Source of the DNA: Gelatoporia subvermispora B | Taxonomy: Eukaryota > Basidiomycota > Agaricomycetes > Polyporales > Gelatoporiaceae | Reading direction: 5' to 3' | DNA: 64,000 nt | Assembly: GCA_000320605.2 (NCBI GenBank) | Contig: KB445799.1 | Coordinates: 1,157,059-1,221,058 of the forward strand | Shown here: positions 1 through 11,087 of the stretch, piece by piece | Layout of the letters: each line of letters starts with the position of its first letter | Numbering within the stretch: the stretch's first letter is position 1 | The notes under the pieces: model-generated | Told to the model about the DNA's origin: nothing | The model's input: only the letters and a program-made list of their open reading frames with translations | Databases searched by the model: none | Program-made: the position numbers and the translations under genes

Positions 1-210
1 GTTTTGAGAACTAGTGAAGAGTAGGGACGTGTTTTGAGAACTAGTGAAGAGTAGGGACGTGTTTTGAGAACTAGTGAAGAGTAGGGACGTGTTTTGAGAG
101 CTAGTGGAGAGTAGGGACGTGTTTTGAGAACTAGTGAAGAGTAGGGACGTGTTTTGAGAGCTAGTGAAGAGTAGGGACGTGTTTTGAGAGCTAGTGAAGA
201 GTAGGGGCCC
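1..210. repeat. 30-bp tandem repeat array, 7 copies
   Basis: Seven consecutive copies of a 30-bp unit beginning gttttgagaactagtgaaga, differing only by a few A/G changes (aactag versus gagctag, gaaga versus gagga). The last copy runs into ggggccc at about 205. The array starts at base 1, so it probably continues to the left of the window. No coding potential is evident. It could be a minisatellite or the edge of a larger repeat field. Confidence 0.97.
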
Positions 211-225
211 ACCTGTCGCAGTCGG

Positions 226-1950
226 GTGAAGGGCACCAGTGGGCGGGCCGGCGCACAGGAGCTGGGCCCCCGGGGTGGGCAGTCACAGTGCACACCAGGT
301 GAGTCTATTCACATTTGCACGCTCGCAGCAAGTGCTGATACATGCATTGCAGCTGTCTACACCGGGAGAACACGCGCGCAAGTCACACTCGTCGTTGCCG
401 TCGCTGCTCTCAGAGTCTCTACTGCACAAGTCCGGGCTCTACAAGATCGCTTCTGGCTGCTCTCCCCGTCGTTCCTGCCGATCCCACGCAATCTCAATGT
501 TTTTCTTCGTCATGACGGGCGCTTATCCCTGCAGTCAGCGTATTTCGAAGTCGCTCTGTGCACGTGCTACCTTCTGTACACTGCTGGCAGCTTGTTAGAC
601 TGTGGCCGGTACAACTCCGACCGTCCGCGTGTTGGAATGGGCCCGCATGCGCAATTAGCGAGGGAGATAGGTGAGCAGACCACCAAAAATGCAATCTCGG
701 TGTTTTCTCACCTTTGCTTTTGTAGACATCATCCCTCGGTCCTTAGTGTGCCAGGGCGTGAACATCGTGCACTCAATGCACATTCTCGTTGGCCCGCCCA
801 GACTCCCACTCGCGCGAACGTGAAAAAACCCCGTCAAACCTTCGGGTGCTTGTGGCGACAAATGGTGTAGTTCGAGCTCAGCCCGAGCCGTGCGTCATCA
901 CCTTCTGCACGTCCTGGTGGCCTTGTGATCTAAAGTGCGCATGCGTGAGGCCGTCTACGCATCACAATGATCCCGTGCGAGCGGCTGCCAAAAGCGATCG
1001 GTCAGCACCTGCCACCGAGCGGCCACTGCGGAATGAAGAATAAAGTAACATAATCTCACCTTAGCTGCTACAGGAGTCGTCCGTCCGCGCAGCTGCCCGC
1101 CCCACCCTGCTTGTGCACATGCATCTGCGCTCAATGAACATCCCTGCCAGCCCGCCCAATCACCCGCTTGCGAGCACACGACAAAACCCGGCGCCCGCCA
1201 ACATGACGGGCGCTTGTCACAGCACATCGCAACTTTCGACGTCTCCCCAAATTGCACCTCTCTCCTGCACAGCTTTGTCGGGTTTTGGACCACAGTTCGT
1301 GTATCTGTGAACGTTGAAGTGTTGGAATGGGCCCTCTCGGACAGCTTCCGAGCAAGATAGGTAAGCAAATTGTGTCAGCAGTTGAACTTGATGTTATCTC
1401 ACCTCGACTTCCCCAGGCATGATGTCTCGATGTCTAGTGCACTTGTGCGCAACTTTATACGCTCGGCGACCATTGCTGCCTGCCTGTCTAGACCCCACAG
1501 CTCTCGTACGAGCACGAGAAACCCGCCAAAACGTCGGGCGCTTATTGCAACAAACATGTCTTTTGACATACCTGATTAAGTTGTGCACCCCATTCTGCAC
1601 ATCTTGATGGCTTCGTAGACCATGGGACGTGTTTTTGCAACTGTCAACATGCTGGGATGGGCCTGCACGTGGAGCTGTCAAGCGAAGAAGGTGAGCAGAC
1701 CGTCCAAGCATCCGCAACCTGATGTCATTGTACCTCACCTTCTCCACGATCGATCCCCCAGTGCTGGACGCACCCGTGCATGTGCCCTTGTGCCAAACAA
1801 ATGTCTCCGTCGGACCGCCTAGCCTCCTGCGCGCAAGGAACATAAGAAACCCGCCAACGTGTTGGGCGCTTGTTGCAGCGATCCGACAACCTTGTATTCA
1901 CATCGATTGTTTCCGAGGTGCTGTTCATGCACGTATAGGAGGGGGATAGA
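226..1950. repeat. Diverged ~327-bp tandem repeat, about five copies
   Basis: A short landmark (gggcgctt or gggtgctt plus flanking context) recurs near 516, 843, 1207, 1535 and 1862. The spacings are 327, 364, 328 and 327 bp, so one unit carries an insertion of about 37 bp. A second landmark (ttggaatgggcc and variants) near 628, 1322 and 1650 keeps the same phase, as do the segments reading gatagg/gaagg followed by tgagcagac. Units are clearly diverged. Open frames here are short, on both strands and unlike any family I know, so I treat them as by-products of the repeat. Confidence 0.75.
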
Positions 1951-2493
1951 CTCAGATTAAGATGGATGGAACGAAGGAAGATAGGGATGTGAGCAGTGAG
2001 GTAGTATTATCAGGTCTACGCGCAAGCCTTGAAATTGCGTGACAGCGTGAGATGTAATGAGAAAATTGAAATGCGGCGGAATCTCTGACGTCTGGTGACA
2101 ATTTCATCAAATGTTTGGCCCTTGAAACATTCTCTCAGGATCTCGTAAAAGTCTCACACATTTTTCACACATCACTCATGGCCCATGGGTTCAGCCAATC
2201 ATTGGATTGGACATTTCAGTGGATATGTCTGACAAAGAGCTCTAAATAGTAAAAGCGGACATTCCACTGAATGTTGTCCGCATTTTTCACTTGCGAGATC
2301 CAGAACTTGTCGGAAGTTCTGGAGGACTGCCAATATGTCATTGTGCATAGAGTACATTGTGGCATGGACATACTTTGAGCCGGAACAGGTTCCAGGCCCT
2401 CTCCGATGCCACTATCAGAGTGCCCGAATGGACTAGGGTCCCCTGAGTCGAAGCTCGAAACAAAGATACAGATACCCACAAGATTGGGACTCA
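1951..2493. other. Spacer between two repeat arrays, nothing recognised
   Basis: AT-richer sequence between the ~327-bp and ~167-bp arrays. I see no convincing gene, RNA or element in it. Confidence 0.5.
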
Positions 2494-3560
2494 ACATGAG
2501 CATCGGATGATCATTGAGTGGTAACACCCCGCTCGATCATCTATCCGTCCTCGATGCACATTGCAGCTGCATCGTGTATTCTCGCACATATATACCTCTA
2601 GTAAATGGCATAAATAGTTATGTACTGGTGGACGCTTTACCGAGGAATTCAGAAATGAAACATTACACCCATCGAACACGACTGCACTTCCAAGACACCC
2701 CGCTTGATTATTTGTCTGTTTTCAATGCATCTGAACTGCACATTCTCAGATTCATGTGTCTCAAGTAGAACAGAATGTAGATACTGACGTACCAGTGAAC
2801 GCTTTACCGAGAGAGTCAGGTATAAAGCATTGCACCCATCGAACACGACTGCACTTCCGAAACACCCCGCTCGATCATTTGTCTGGTTTTCATGCTTGCG
2901 CGTTGTACATGCCCAGATCCATTCATCTGGAGTAGAATAGGACATAGATACTGATGTGGCAGCGAACGCTCTACCGTAGATCCCGGAACCAAAGCATTAC
3001 ACCCATCGAACACGACTGCACTTCCGAAACACCCCGCTCGATCATTTATCTGTTTTCTATGTATGCGAATTGTCTATCCTCAGATTCATATGTCTCGAGT
3101 AGAATAGGATGTATATACAGACGTACTTGTGAACGCTGCACCGAGAGATTAAATAACAAAGCATTACATCCATCGAACACGACTGCACTTCCGAAACACC
3201 CCGCTCGATCATCCATTTGTTCTCAATGCAGCCGGATCATACATTCTCATATATCTACATCGGAAGCACAACATGGAATGGATTTGCATGTTTAGAAGGA
3301 TGTTCTGGAGCAATCCGAAGCCGAAACATTGCATCCATCGAACACGACTACACTCCGAAGTCTCGCAGCACCCTGCTCAGTCATCTCTATTCACAATCCA
3401 ATCACAATGTAGATCCTCAATCATACATGTCTCGAATGCATTACAGGATCGTCTCGGATGTACCAAAGGGTGCTCTGCTCAACCCAAAAATGAATTAGCA
3501 CTCCATCCATCGAACACGACTGCACTCATCCAACACCCCGCTCGATCATCTCTGTCGCAA
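2494..3560. repeat. ~167-bp tandem satellite, about six to seven copies
   Basis: The block catcgaacacgactgcactt followed by ccgaaacaccccgctcgatcat recurs. Counting from the preceding cattacac or its variant, copies lie near 2661, 2828, 2995, 3162, 3327 and 3499, with spacings of 167, 167, 167, 165 and 172 bp. A partial first copy sits at 2517-2583. Each unit also contains a conserved (g)aacgcttaccgagag segment and a catctg...tcaagtagaata segment. Divergence is low in the core and higher in the spacer. Small open frames crossing several units are repeat artefacts. Confidence 0.9.
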
Positions 3561-3709
3561 GCACACTGGTGCTGTATGATCCCACTCGATATTGTCTTCC
3601 TTCGCGAAGAGCTGAAATATATTGGATCTACAAGACTACTAGACATACGACGAAATGCATGTCTGAATGTCCCCAACTGGATCCTACAGGAGGTACCAAT
3701 CCGGTACCA

Positions 3710-3761
3710 CGGACGGACGAGATCCGCGCAGACTTTTGCGCGGATTCTGTCTGTTCGTCCG
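3710..3761. repeat. Imperfect inverted repeat (hairpin)
   Basis: Perfect 9-bp inner arms (atccgcgca at 3722-3730, tgcgcggat at 3737-3745) enclose a 6-nt loop. The outer arms are partly complementary (cggacgga... with ...tcgtccg). It lies at the boundary where the GC-rich block begins. Confidence 0.7.
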
Positions 3762-3894
3762 CGCACGGCACGGAGTCGGAGGCGCAGTACCTGAATTCAG
3801 AATACAACGACCATCAGGTATGTACGACATGAAACGCCGCCGTGCGCTTCACATCGTGACGGGCGGAGCGGCGCTTCGGCTGTAGAGATGCAGA

Positions 3895-3928
3895 ACGTAA
3901 GGTGCTCCCATGGAGGAGCACCTTACGT
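3895..3928. repeat. Perfect 14-bp stem hairpin
   Basis: The left arm acgtaaggtgctcc (3895-3908) is perfectly complementary to ggagcaccttacgt (3915-3928) around the 6-nt loop catgga. It is the strongest short hairpin I noticed in the window. No gene is adjacent, so a terminator or structured RNA role is only a possibility. Confidence 0.85.
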
Positions 3929-4564
3929 CGTCCTGCTCCTCCGGCGGTACTTCCGTCCGCGTCGCACTCACCCCACCGTCGCGGGCTCGCTCGGAGGTGC
4001 ATGCAGTCGCACTACTGCAGACCGTAAGCCCGCGAATGGGACAGCCGCACCATCCATAGCGCAACGGCCTCGCGAGGGAGCGCGATACATACAGAGCAGG
4101 GCAGCGTCCTGCGCCTCACCAGGACGGCGATCGGGCGCAGCGTAGCATGCCAGGCTCCTTCGGCGTCCGCACCGCACCGCGCAGCGCCGGGCCCGAGCTT
4201 GGCAGGTCGGCGCAATACAAAAGAGCGGCGGGCCCAGCCCCGTCCCGCAGGCAAAATCGGACGCGGAGGAGCGGTGCGAGCCTCTCCTCCGTCTCCCGTT
4301 CCCCCGCGGCGCGTCTTCCACACGTCCAGTGCGGGGCGAGGCCCGCGCGTGGGACGGGCGCCAGGGCGTGCCATCATGCCGCTGGGAATGCGCGCGGCGG
4401 GGCCGCACCGTCGTACGTCTTCCGTCGCTTACCCTCCTGATCGTTCTGCGGGTTGCTCATTTCGTGACATGGGTGGCAACGGGGCAATGGCGGGGAGGTG
4501 CAGCGGCGGAGGTGCGGCGGCGGCGGAGGACGCGCAAACCCGGTGGTCTGTGCGTGGGCGGCGA

Positions 4565-4573
4565 GATATAAAG
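4565..4573 (+). promoter_or_regulatory. TATA-like site with splice-like leader
   Basis: The sequence gatataaag is followed by a pyrimidine-rich stretch (4610-4680) and a good 5' splice consensus, gtaagt at 4703. This resembles a fungal promoter plus non-coding first exon, but no downstream coding exon was found, so it remains a weak candidate. Confidence 0.25.
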
Positions 4574-4970
4574 GGTGCGAGGGCTGGAGGAGGTGGAGGC
4601 AGCAATCTGCCTCGTCCTCTCTCCTCCCTCCCCCGAGTCTTCATCTACCTGGCATCGGTTTGCCTTCCTATCAGCTTCCTCGGGGGCCGAAATCCGAACG
4701 CGGTAAGTGGCCGACGATCTTCGATGTTCACGTTGCTGATCACGGGCTGCTCGCTGGATTCGACGGCGCGAACGTTGCCGGGCGTCGCTGCAGCGGGTCG
4801 TCCATGTCGAGGGCGGCATCGGGAGCATTCACGGTGTGGCGGTGCGACTGTCGTGTGGGCGGAATGACATGTCAGAAACCGATAATCTGGAGCGCACGAC
4901 GAGATGACGAGTGAGTAAACCATCCATCTCTTCGCGCCGCGCCGAGCAGAACGCTCACCTCGCCCTCCCC

Positions 4971-4998
4971 GCGACCCGCGACCCGCGACCCGCGACCC
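4971..4998. repeat. Short tandem repeat gcgaccc x4
   Basis: Four perfect 7-bp units inside the GC-rich block. A separate (cg)n run lies at 5479-5495. Confidence 0.9.
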
Positions 4999-7900
4999 GC
5001 GCCCTGCGCATGCACACGACCTCCAACACACGCGAGCCGGCGCTGCCCAGCACGGGCCGGCAGAACCTCAGATAGCGCCGCGGCGACAGTCCGGTTCGGT
5101 CGAGGTACGTGTTCGCGGGCTGGCTCGTCGGTGCGCGCGTCGGATGTTCACGATAGCCAAGCCCAGGGCCGTCCAAGATGCTCCCCGTCGCTGTCGAGGC
5201 ACGCGCTGTGCGAGGCGGGCCTCACGCCACGCCACGATGCGCGGCGGGGCAGCGTCGGCCCACGCGATGGCGTGCGCACACACTGCACCGCTGCACAGCG
5301 CGCCCCTCGCCTCGCGCCGCGCCGGGAACCGGACGTTCGCACGGGCGGGTCGTGCAGATCTGCGGGCGGGTGCCGAGCCGGGCGGACGACGCCGTTCGTG
5401 AGTGAACCAAGCACGTACAGTAGCACAATAAACACCGCAGCGCGAGGGTCGCTAACGGGCGCGCTCGCCAGGTCTCCACGCGCGCGCGCGCGCGCAGATC
5501 CCGGCGGGCCCGGCCCCGGCCCCGCGTCCCCCACGCTGCGTCCGACATCGCGAGGCCGATCTGGGCCGCCTCGGCTCCTGTGCGCCCGCAGCCCCCGGGG
5601 ACGAGGCACGTAATAGCCGAACGCACGCAGGACGATCAGGACCGCTGTGCGCCCGCGCGCACCCACAAGCCGACGCGGCGCAGCCAGCCCTCACTCGACC
5701 CGTCGTTCCTCGCTCAGCACAGACGAGCGCGGGCGCCTGGGTACGCGTACCTCCTCCTCGTCTCGCACGCAATCCCCAACACTCACGCTCTGCCCGCAGC
5801 ACACGATCCCGCGCCGCCGCCGCCACCGCCGTCGCACCACGTACGCCGCACCGCCGCGCCGCGCCATCCATGCTGCTCGGCGTCCCCCCACTCCCGAGTG
5901 CAGGCCGCCCGCGCGCTACCACAGAAGAATAGCAGAATATGAGCGGAATCTCGCACCTGTTGTAGACACACGCTGGGCGCGCGCGGAGAGTCGAGGCCGA
6001 AGACCGACGAGCGCATCCTGCCGCGGGTCTGTGCGAGATCGCACCCAGATCGCGAGGCGCGGCGGGCCGCCCAGGGAGGTGCGCGGTGCGTGTTGGCCGT
6101 AGGCGGAGCATAGACGTCCAGTCGTCGCGGAGCGTGCTGCAGCAGCTGTCGGCGGCGCGGCGGGGAGGGACTCGTAGGCGGTGGCGGTGGCGGTGGCGAT
6201 GGTGGAGACACCGACAGAGACGATGCGGGCCCAAGTCGCGCCCGTCGAGTTCGCGGGCCGACGTCGCCGTGCCCACATGCCGAGTCTCGTGGGCTGTAGT
6301 TGGGGCCTTGCCCGGGAAAGACGGCGGCGCGCACCTGTTCTTCGCGCCCTGCGCTGGGCCTGTACGTCGGTACCGGAGTCTGCGCTGTCTGCGGCCCGGG
6401 GAACAGTGCGCCGCCGGATTCCGTGTGCAGTGTGAAAGCGTCCGGCCGCGTCGCGTCGCGTCGCATCGCGGGCTGTAGTAGCTGGTAGTGTTTTAGCTAG
6501 CGCAGCAAGAGGCGGGCCCAGAGACGACGATGGCCGTCCGGGAGTGTGTGTCCGGCAGTCTGAGCGTTGCACCGATCGACTCGTTCGCGGGCTGGCATCG
6601 GCGCGACCAGGATGTTGATGGGCGCGCGGAGAAGACTGTGCAGAGTCGAAAGTGTGAGGCCCGACGTCGAGAACGAGGGCTGAGCGCGTCGAACGTGTCG
6701 CCTTGTGTCGTCCGACGCGCCGGCCCGCGCGGGTGGCTGAGACGTTGTACATGTATACGCACCTGCGCGGTTCCTCGGAGCGCGATGGGCGCGCGCAACG
6801 ACGGCGACAGGCTCAGAGCGTTCGTGGGTCGCGGACAACAAGAGCGAGGGCAGCCTGCGGGAGTGAGCAGAGGAGAGAAGGTGTACATACTGGCTCAGGG
6901 CCCTTTCCCCGCACTACCGGACTCAAGCTCCCCCTCACGCTGCACGGCTCTCTTCCCCCGGGATGGCATGCAGGTGGATGCAAAAGCTGACGGAAGGCAC
7001 TCGCGAGGCTTGGAGGCACCGACGTGGGACCTTGAGGCCGTCCTCTGGATCCCCAGCCGGCTGAAGCTTCATCTGGACGTGGTGTGCTGTCGTGTCCGCT
7101 CCTTTATCGACCGGTGGCGGAGGCGAGCCTGGCTTCCGGTCGACGAAGCCAGGTCAATTTCGGGAAAGGCGGTCAGAGTCTGTCAGAGGCCTAGAGTCAG
7201 AGGCTCGCAATTCCAGGGCCCGCGCCCAGCCTGCAAGAGTATGCGGAGAAACTCAAGAGATACCCAGGAGGAGGAGGGTTGCGAATGCAGCCACGGTCGA
7301 CGTTCGAGCGCTCGGAAGACGCGCTCACGGACGGAAGCGCTGGGTCACTCGCGACGTTCGTGCGGCGCCTCGCTGCTCCTATGTATGACATATGGCAGCG
7401 AGGCCCGGACCAAGCACTGGCCAGGGGTACGCGTTGCTATGCACCGGGGGTGAGATCGTCAGTCCATCGTGGAGCCCGCGAGGCGACACCCTCTTCTATG
7501 CCAAGTCGTGTGGTGTCAAAAGGTGCCGGATATGGCAGGCATGTAACCAAATTGGGACGGGGATCTCGCATCGTGAAGTGAGTGCCACTGGACGGTCTCT
7601 CTCTTCAGTGTTCACCACATACCTCCGAGCCGAGCCTCACAAAAACCAGGATCCCAGGAGCCTTCATGTTGAACCCAAACGCAGATGCGACACGGAATCG
7701 CGCGCGCGCGGCCATCCCCGTCCTGCGCGAAGCCGTGTCCGTGGCTGCCCGCGCGCACCGTCAGGAGCAGCCTCGGTCAGACGCGCTCCGGCACAAGACG
7801 ACGACCTACTAGCACGGTCTACGCGCCGTCCGAAGACTACCCCGCAACCCCTGGCCGCGCGCCGGGGGCCTCCGGAATGAGGATCGATCAAGCGGGGGCA

Positions 7901-8903
7901 CGAGGCTCTCATATCATACCCTCCGACGCGCTGCGTTTCCACGCCTCGGGCTGTCGTACATCTTACGGCTACACGCCGAATTTGCAGCAGAGCGGTGCCG
8001 ATCCCGATTTCGCTCGCACTGCGCGTTCCCATCCCTCACGACTGCTCCCGCTGTTGTATCCGGTGTTGCGAAAGAAGAGTCAAGACGCTATTTTGGCGCG
8101 ACGTGCGCAGTGCGAGCGGGTGCGGGGCCAGCGGCGGCCTTCAACTTTTGCCATCGAGATTCCAGTGTTGACCGCAGAGCACCTGGGACGCAGACATCAT
8201 GCCCGTGACTATCGTCAACGCTGACGCGCCGACCTCGTCAGCGCGATTGGCTCCCGCCCGAGGTGGGCGCATTTCTGCTTCTGCGAGTTGCGGAGGTCGC
8301 GGGCGGGGGCACGAGGCCATCGCCGCACATCTCCCTTCCGGTCCCCCCGTCCTCGATCCGTCGTCGGATATTGCGGGAGCGTCCTGGCCGCGATTTCGCG
8401 GTCTGCTCAGATACAGTGTGACTGGGATACAGAGACATGTTCTCGAATTCATATGTCCATCTCAGGACGACAACGATCATGAGCAGGTGATCTCACATCT
8501 CGCTCGGCGCTCGTGAGACTGCGGCAGAGCGACGACGGGCGGCCAAGTCGACGTGACATTTCTTCAGTTACACATCATGTTAGAGGGTGATTACCGTCGA
8601 ACGCGCGCGTCGTGGAGGCATGACTAAGACGTTCGAACTTCGGGTCAACAGGAGCTGCAGCCCAAGTACTTTGCGGCTCATATGAAATCCATAGCACCCT
8701 AGTCATGTAGGATCCAGCAATGCATTCCATGTTGGAACAATCGTAGTATCGGGCGCCCACTTGGCCGCGGCGCGGCGCATCCTTGTTCATCTTGCAACGT
8801 GCCGTCAACTTCAGCCATCTTTGAGCCACCCGAGCTCGTCAGTTTCCTTGTAGAATCGGTGTTCGCTCTCGTGGCTTCGAAAGGTTCCGTAGGTCAGATC
8901 CAG

Positions 8904-9322
8904 AGCTCACAAACAGAATCTATGAACCCCTCGATTTCCACTATCTCGTTCTCCACTATCTCGTTTTCCAATACTACCTCGATTTCTACTACATCGATTT
9001 CCACTACCGACATGAACCACGCCCAAACCTTCCGGTATTCTACCGTGCAAGTCCCGTAGTTGCCAGCTCACAAACAGAATCTTTGACTCCTTCGATTTGC
9101 AATATCTCGATTTGCAATACCTCGATTTCCACTCCTTCGATTTTCACTACCTCAGTTTCCAGTACTACCTTGATTTTCAGTACTACCTCGATTTCCACTC
9201 CTTCAATTTTCACTACCTCGATTTCCAATACCACCTCGATTCCTACTACATCAATTTCCACTACCGACATGAACCACGCCCAAACCTTCCGGTATTCTAC
9301 CGTTTAAGTCCCGTAGTTGCCA
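8904..9322. repeat. Duplicated low-complexity block
   Basis: Two head-to-tail units each begin agctcacaaacagaatct (8904 and 9065) and end aagtcccgtagttgccag (about 9048 and 9306). Each contains a run of degenerate ~15-bp repeats of the type tcgatttccactac. In one frame these read as Ser/Thr/Ile-rich peptide, with stops at the end of each unit. The second unit is longer because it contains more 15-bp repeats. It may be an expanded exon of a decayed gene. Confidence 0.75.
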
Positions 9323-9427
9323 GAACCACCTGGAGAGTCTGACGAATTGGCTGATTTTGACGGAACAGAAGAGTACGTTTAGTGGATATCTATTTCCGTC
9401 GTTCACCGAACGTCTCACGCGCTGCAT

Positions 9428-9808
9428 ATGCTGCCGCCCGACGCAAGCGACGGTGCGACTTGGATGCGACGGGTCATACAGGAAGTCGACTTGAGAGCCG
9501 GAGTGGACGATTTCTGGTCAGCCCGATGCATGCCCATCGAGGAACAGATCGTTTATGGTCAGCGCGTTGCCAAGATCTACACAAGTCTGAGGGAGACCTG
9601 GCCGTCGCCCGAAGATGTGATCAACGACGTGGACATTGCCGCGACGATCTTGAGCTTGATTGTTCTCACAGCACCCCGCGAGCTCCCACTTAGACGCGTA
9701 TGGTTGGATGCAGCGAACATTCGGCGGCTTGCAGAACAGAGAATGGGGAGAGGGAACCTGGCTTTTCCAGTCAAAGGAAAGATTCGCGCGTTTGCGTTCC
9801 CTGTGTGA
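9428..9808 (+). CDS. Possible hypothetical protein exon
   Basis: An ATG-started open frame of 126 codons with fairly protein-like composition (for example VINDVDIAATILSLIVLTAP and LRRVWLDAANIRRLAEQRM). I do not recognise a family. Just upstream, at 9316-9372, another frame reads an acidic peptide that could belong to a preceding exon, with gtacgt as donor. No motif, homology or splice model confirms that it is a gene. It may be a remnant belonging with the adjacent duplicated block. Confidence 0.3.
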   Translation: MLPPDASDGATWMRRVIQEVDLRAGVDDFWSARCMPIEEQIVYGQRVAKIYTSLRETWPSPEDVINDVDIAATILSLIVLTAPRELPLRRVWLDAANIRRLAEQRMGRGNLAFPVKGKIRAFAFPV

Positions 9809-10597
9809 GTGCTTTGAACTACACTTTGTCCCTTGCACGGGTATTGAAGTAGAGCTTGGAGGCCTTTGGTATGAGGGACACAGCATTTGGCTCTGAAGCC
9901 CTGTGGGATTCTCGGAGTTTTGATTTGTTCCAGTGTCGTGTAATCTCGTATCTTACTAGATGCAGTACAGTAAACAGCTCATGATATATGGGTGCAATTT
10001 AGTTCTCTGCATGGTGTTTCTCGGAAGCTGAGACCCTGCGCTGCAGTTGCAAATACGTGGGCCGGCCTTTAGCCGGGTGCCACAAGCCGTGTGCTGCAGG
10101 TACCGAGTCTTTATAGTTCCGGGTCTCATGCTACACCCGCGAAGTTCTTCTTCGTTTCCACCTGTTAGAGCATTTCGTCTTGAACGTCGATACCCCCAAT
10201 GCCTCTTACTGTTGATGTCTCAGCGTAATGTCTTGCCATCTCCACGCGCAATGCCAGTCATGCAATGCGAGTGATTTTGGGTTGCAAAAGAAACATGATC
10301 CGAAGCACAGTTATACATATCTCCTACCTGATGATATGTCATGTATACCTCCACAAACCTAGTCAAAACCCCTCGAGCGCCGTACTGTTCTGTTGTTCGA
10401 ATTACGCAGGTTCGTTGTCCATATATCCGAAACGGTCTTCACCCATCAGCACAACGCCTAATCTAGACGTTCATTTTGTCATAAGACGCTGTACCGCTCT
10501 CACCTCAGCCAGGCGGCCCAGGCCTGTAACGACGGTCAAATGTTCTGGTTTCGGCCCTGCCACATGACTTGTCGGTTGAGGCGCGCGGCATATTAGT
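9809..10597. other. Intergenic, nothing recognised
   Basis: No coding or RNA feature could be supported between the hypothetical frame and the transposon-like element. Confidence 0.5.
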
Positions 10598-10605
10598 GGC
10601 AAACG

Positions 10606-11079
10606 CAAGAGGCGTGCGGAATTTGAACGCCAGACACAAGGTTCCCAAATTTCGGGGACCCCGGAAACCGGGGTACCCCCCCCCCCTCCCCCCCCCCCCT
10701 TCCTCCTTCCTAATCAGGGCAGGTTGAAGCGGTGCCGTCGAATTATGAAGGCCACAGCATGGCCACCCGCGACGCGTCTACAGCGTTTGGCCTCACGTGA
10801 TGGGCGCTTCGGATTGAGATCACGCCTATTTCTCCAACTTCCGTTGCCATCCTGAACACCAACAAGTGTACTTGCTTCTACCAAAATTGCAGTACATATC
10901 AGAAAGTAGTGTTGGAACGATTCCTGAGAAAATTGTTGCAGTGGGATCAGAGCTTAATGTTGGGGAACCAAACTTCGTTGAAAGTGCGTCCAAAACGCGA
11001 TCAGGGACCCCGAGTACCACCCGGGGGCCTCCCTAGCAGACAAGCTCGTGTTCGGCGCTAGATTTCCGCACGCCTCTTG
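10606..11079. mobile_element. Non-autonomous hAT-like DNA transposon (MITE-sized, 474 bp)
   Basis: The ends are perfect 16-bp terminal inverted repeats: CAAGAGGCGTGCGGAA at 10606-10621 and its complement at 11064-11079. Imperfect complementarity continues about 20 bp further inward. The element is flanked by an exact 8-bp direct repeat, GGCAAACG, at 10598-10605 and 11080-11087, the expected footprint of hAT-class insertion. At 474 bp it is too short for a transposase, and none is readable. It contains a C-homopolymer tract with few interruptions at 10676-10699. The hAT assignment rests on the 8-bp duplication and short inverted repeats; the terminal bases match the family consensus only loosely. 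Confidence 0.8.
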
Positions 11080-11087
11080 GGCAAACG

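Larger units (their letters stand above)
3561..8790. other. GC-rich, gene-poor block
   Basis: From about 3.7 to 8.4 kb base composition is visibly much richer in G and C than the rest of the window, with many CpG and long overlapping open frames on both strands. The open frames (up to about 300 codons) are explained by the scarcity of AT-rich stop codons. None carries a family motif, and several overlap each other in opposite directions. I could not assemble a gene. It contains two hairpins, a TATA-like site and short simple repeats, listed separately. Confidence 0.6.

Noticed and set aside
5452..6752. Two overlapping ~275-codon minus-strand frames
   Set aside because: They overlap each other in different frames and have low-complexity Arg/Ala/Pro content. 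No start context or family similarity.
6530..7453. 307-codon open frame on the plus strand in the GC-rich block
   Set aside because: Composition is Arg-rich and random-looking, it overlaps long frames on the other strand and in other frames, and it has no motif. Long frames are expected where stop codons are rare.
7392..7570. Peptide resembling a WD40/TolB-type blade (PSWSPRGDTLFYAKS)
   Set aside because: Only one blade-like segment, no neighbouring blades and no splice model to extend it. Probably chance.
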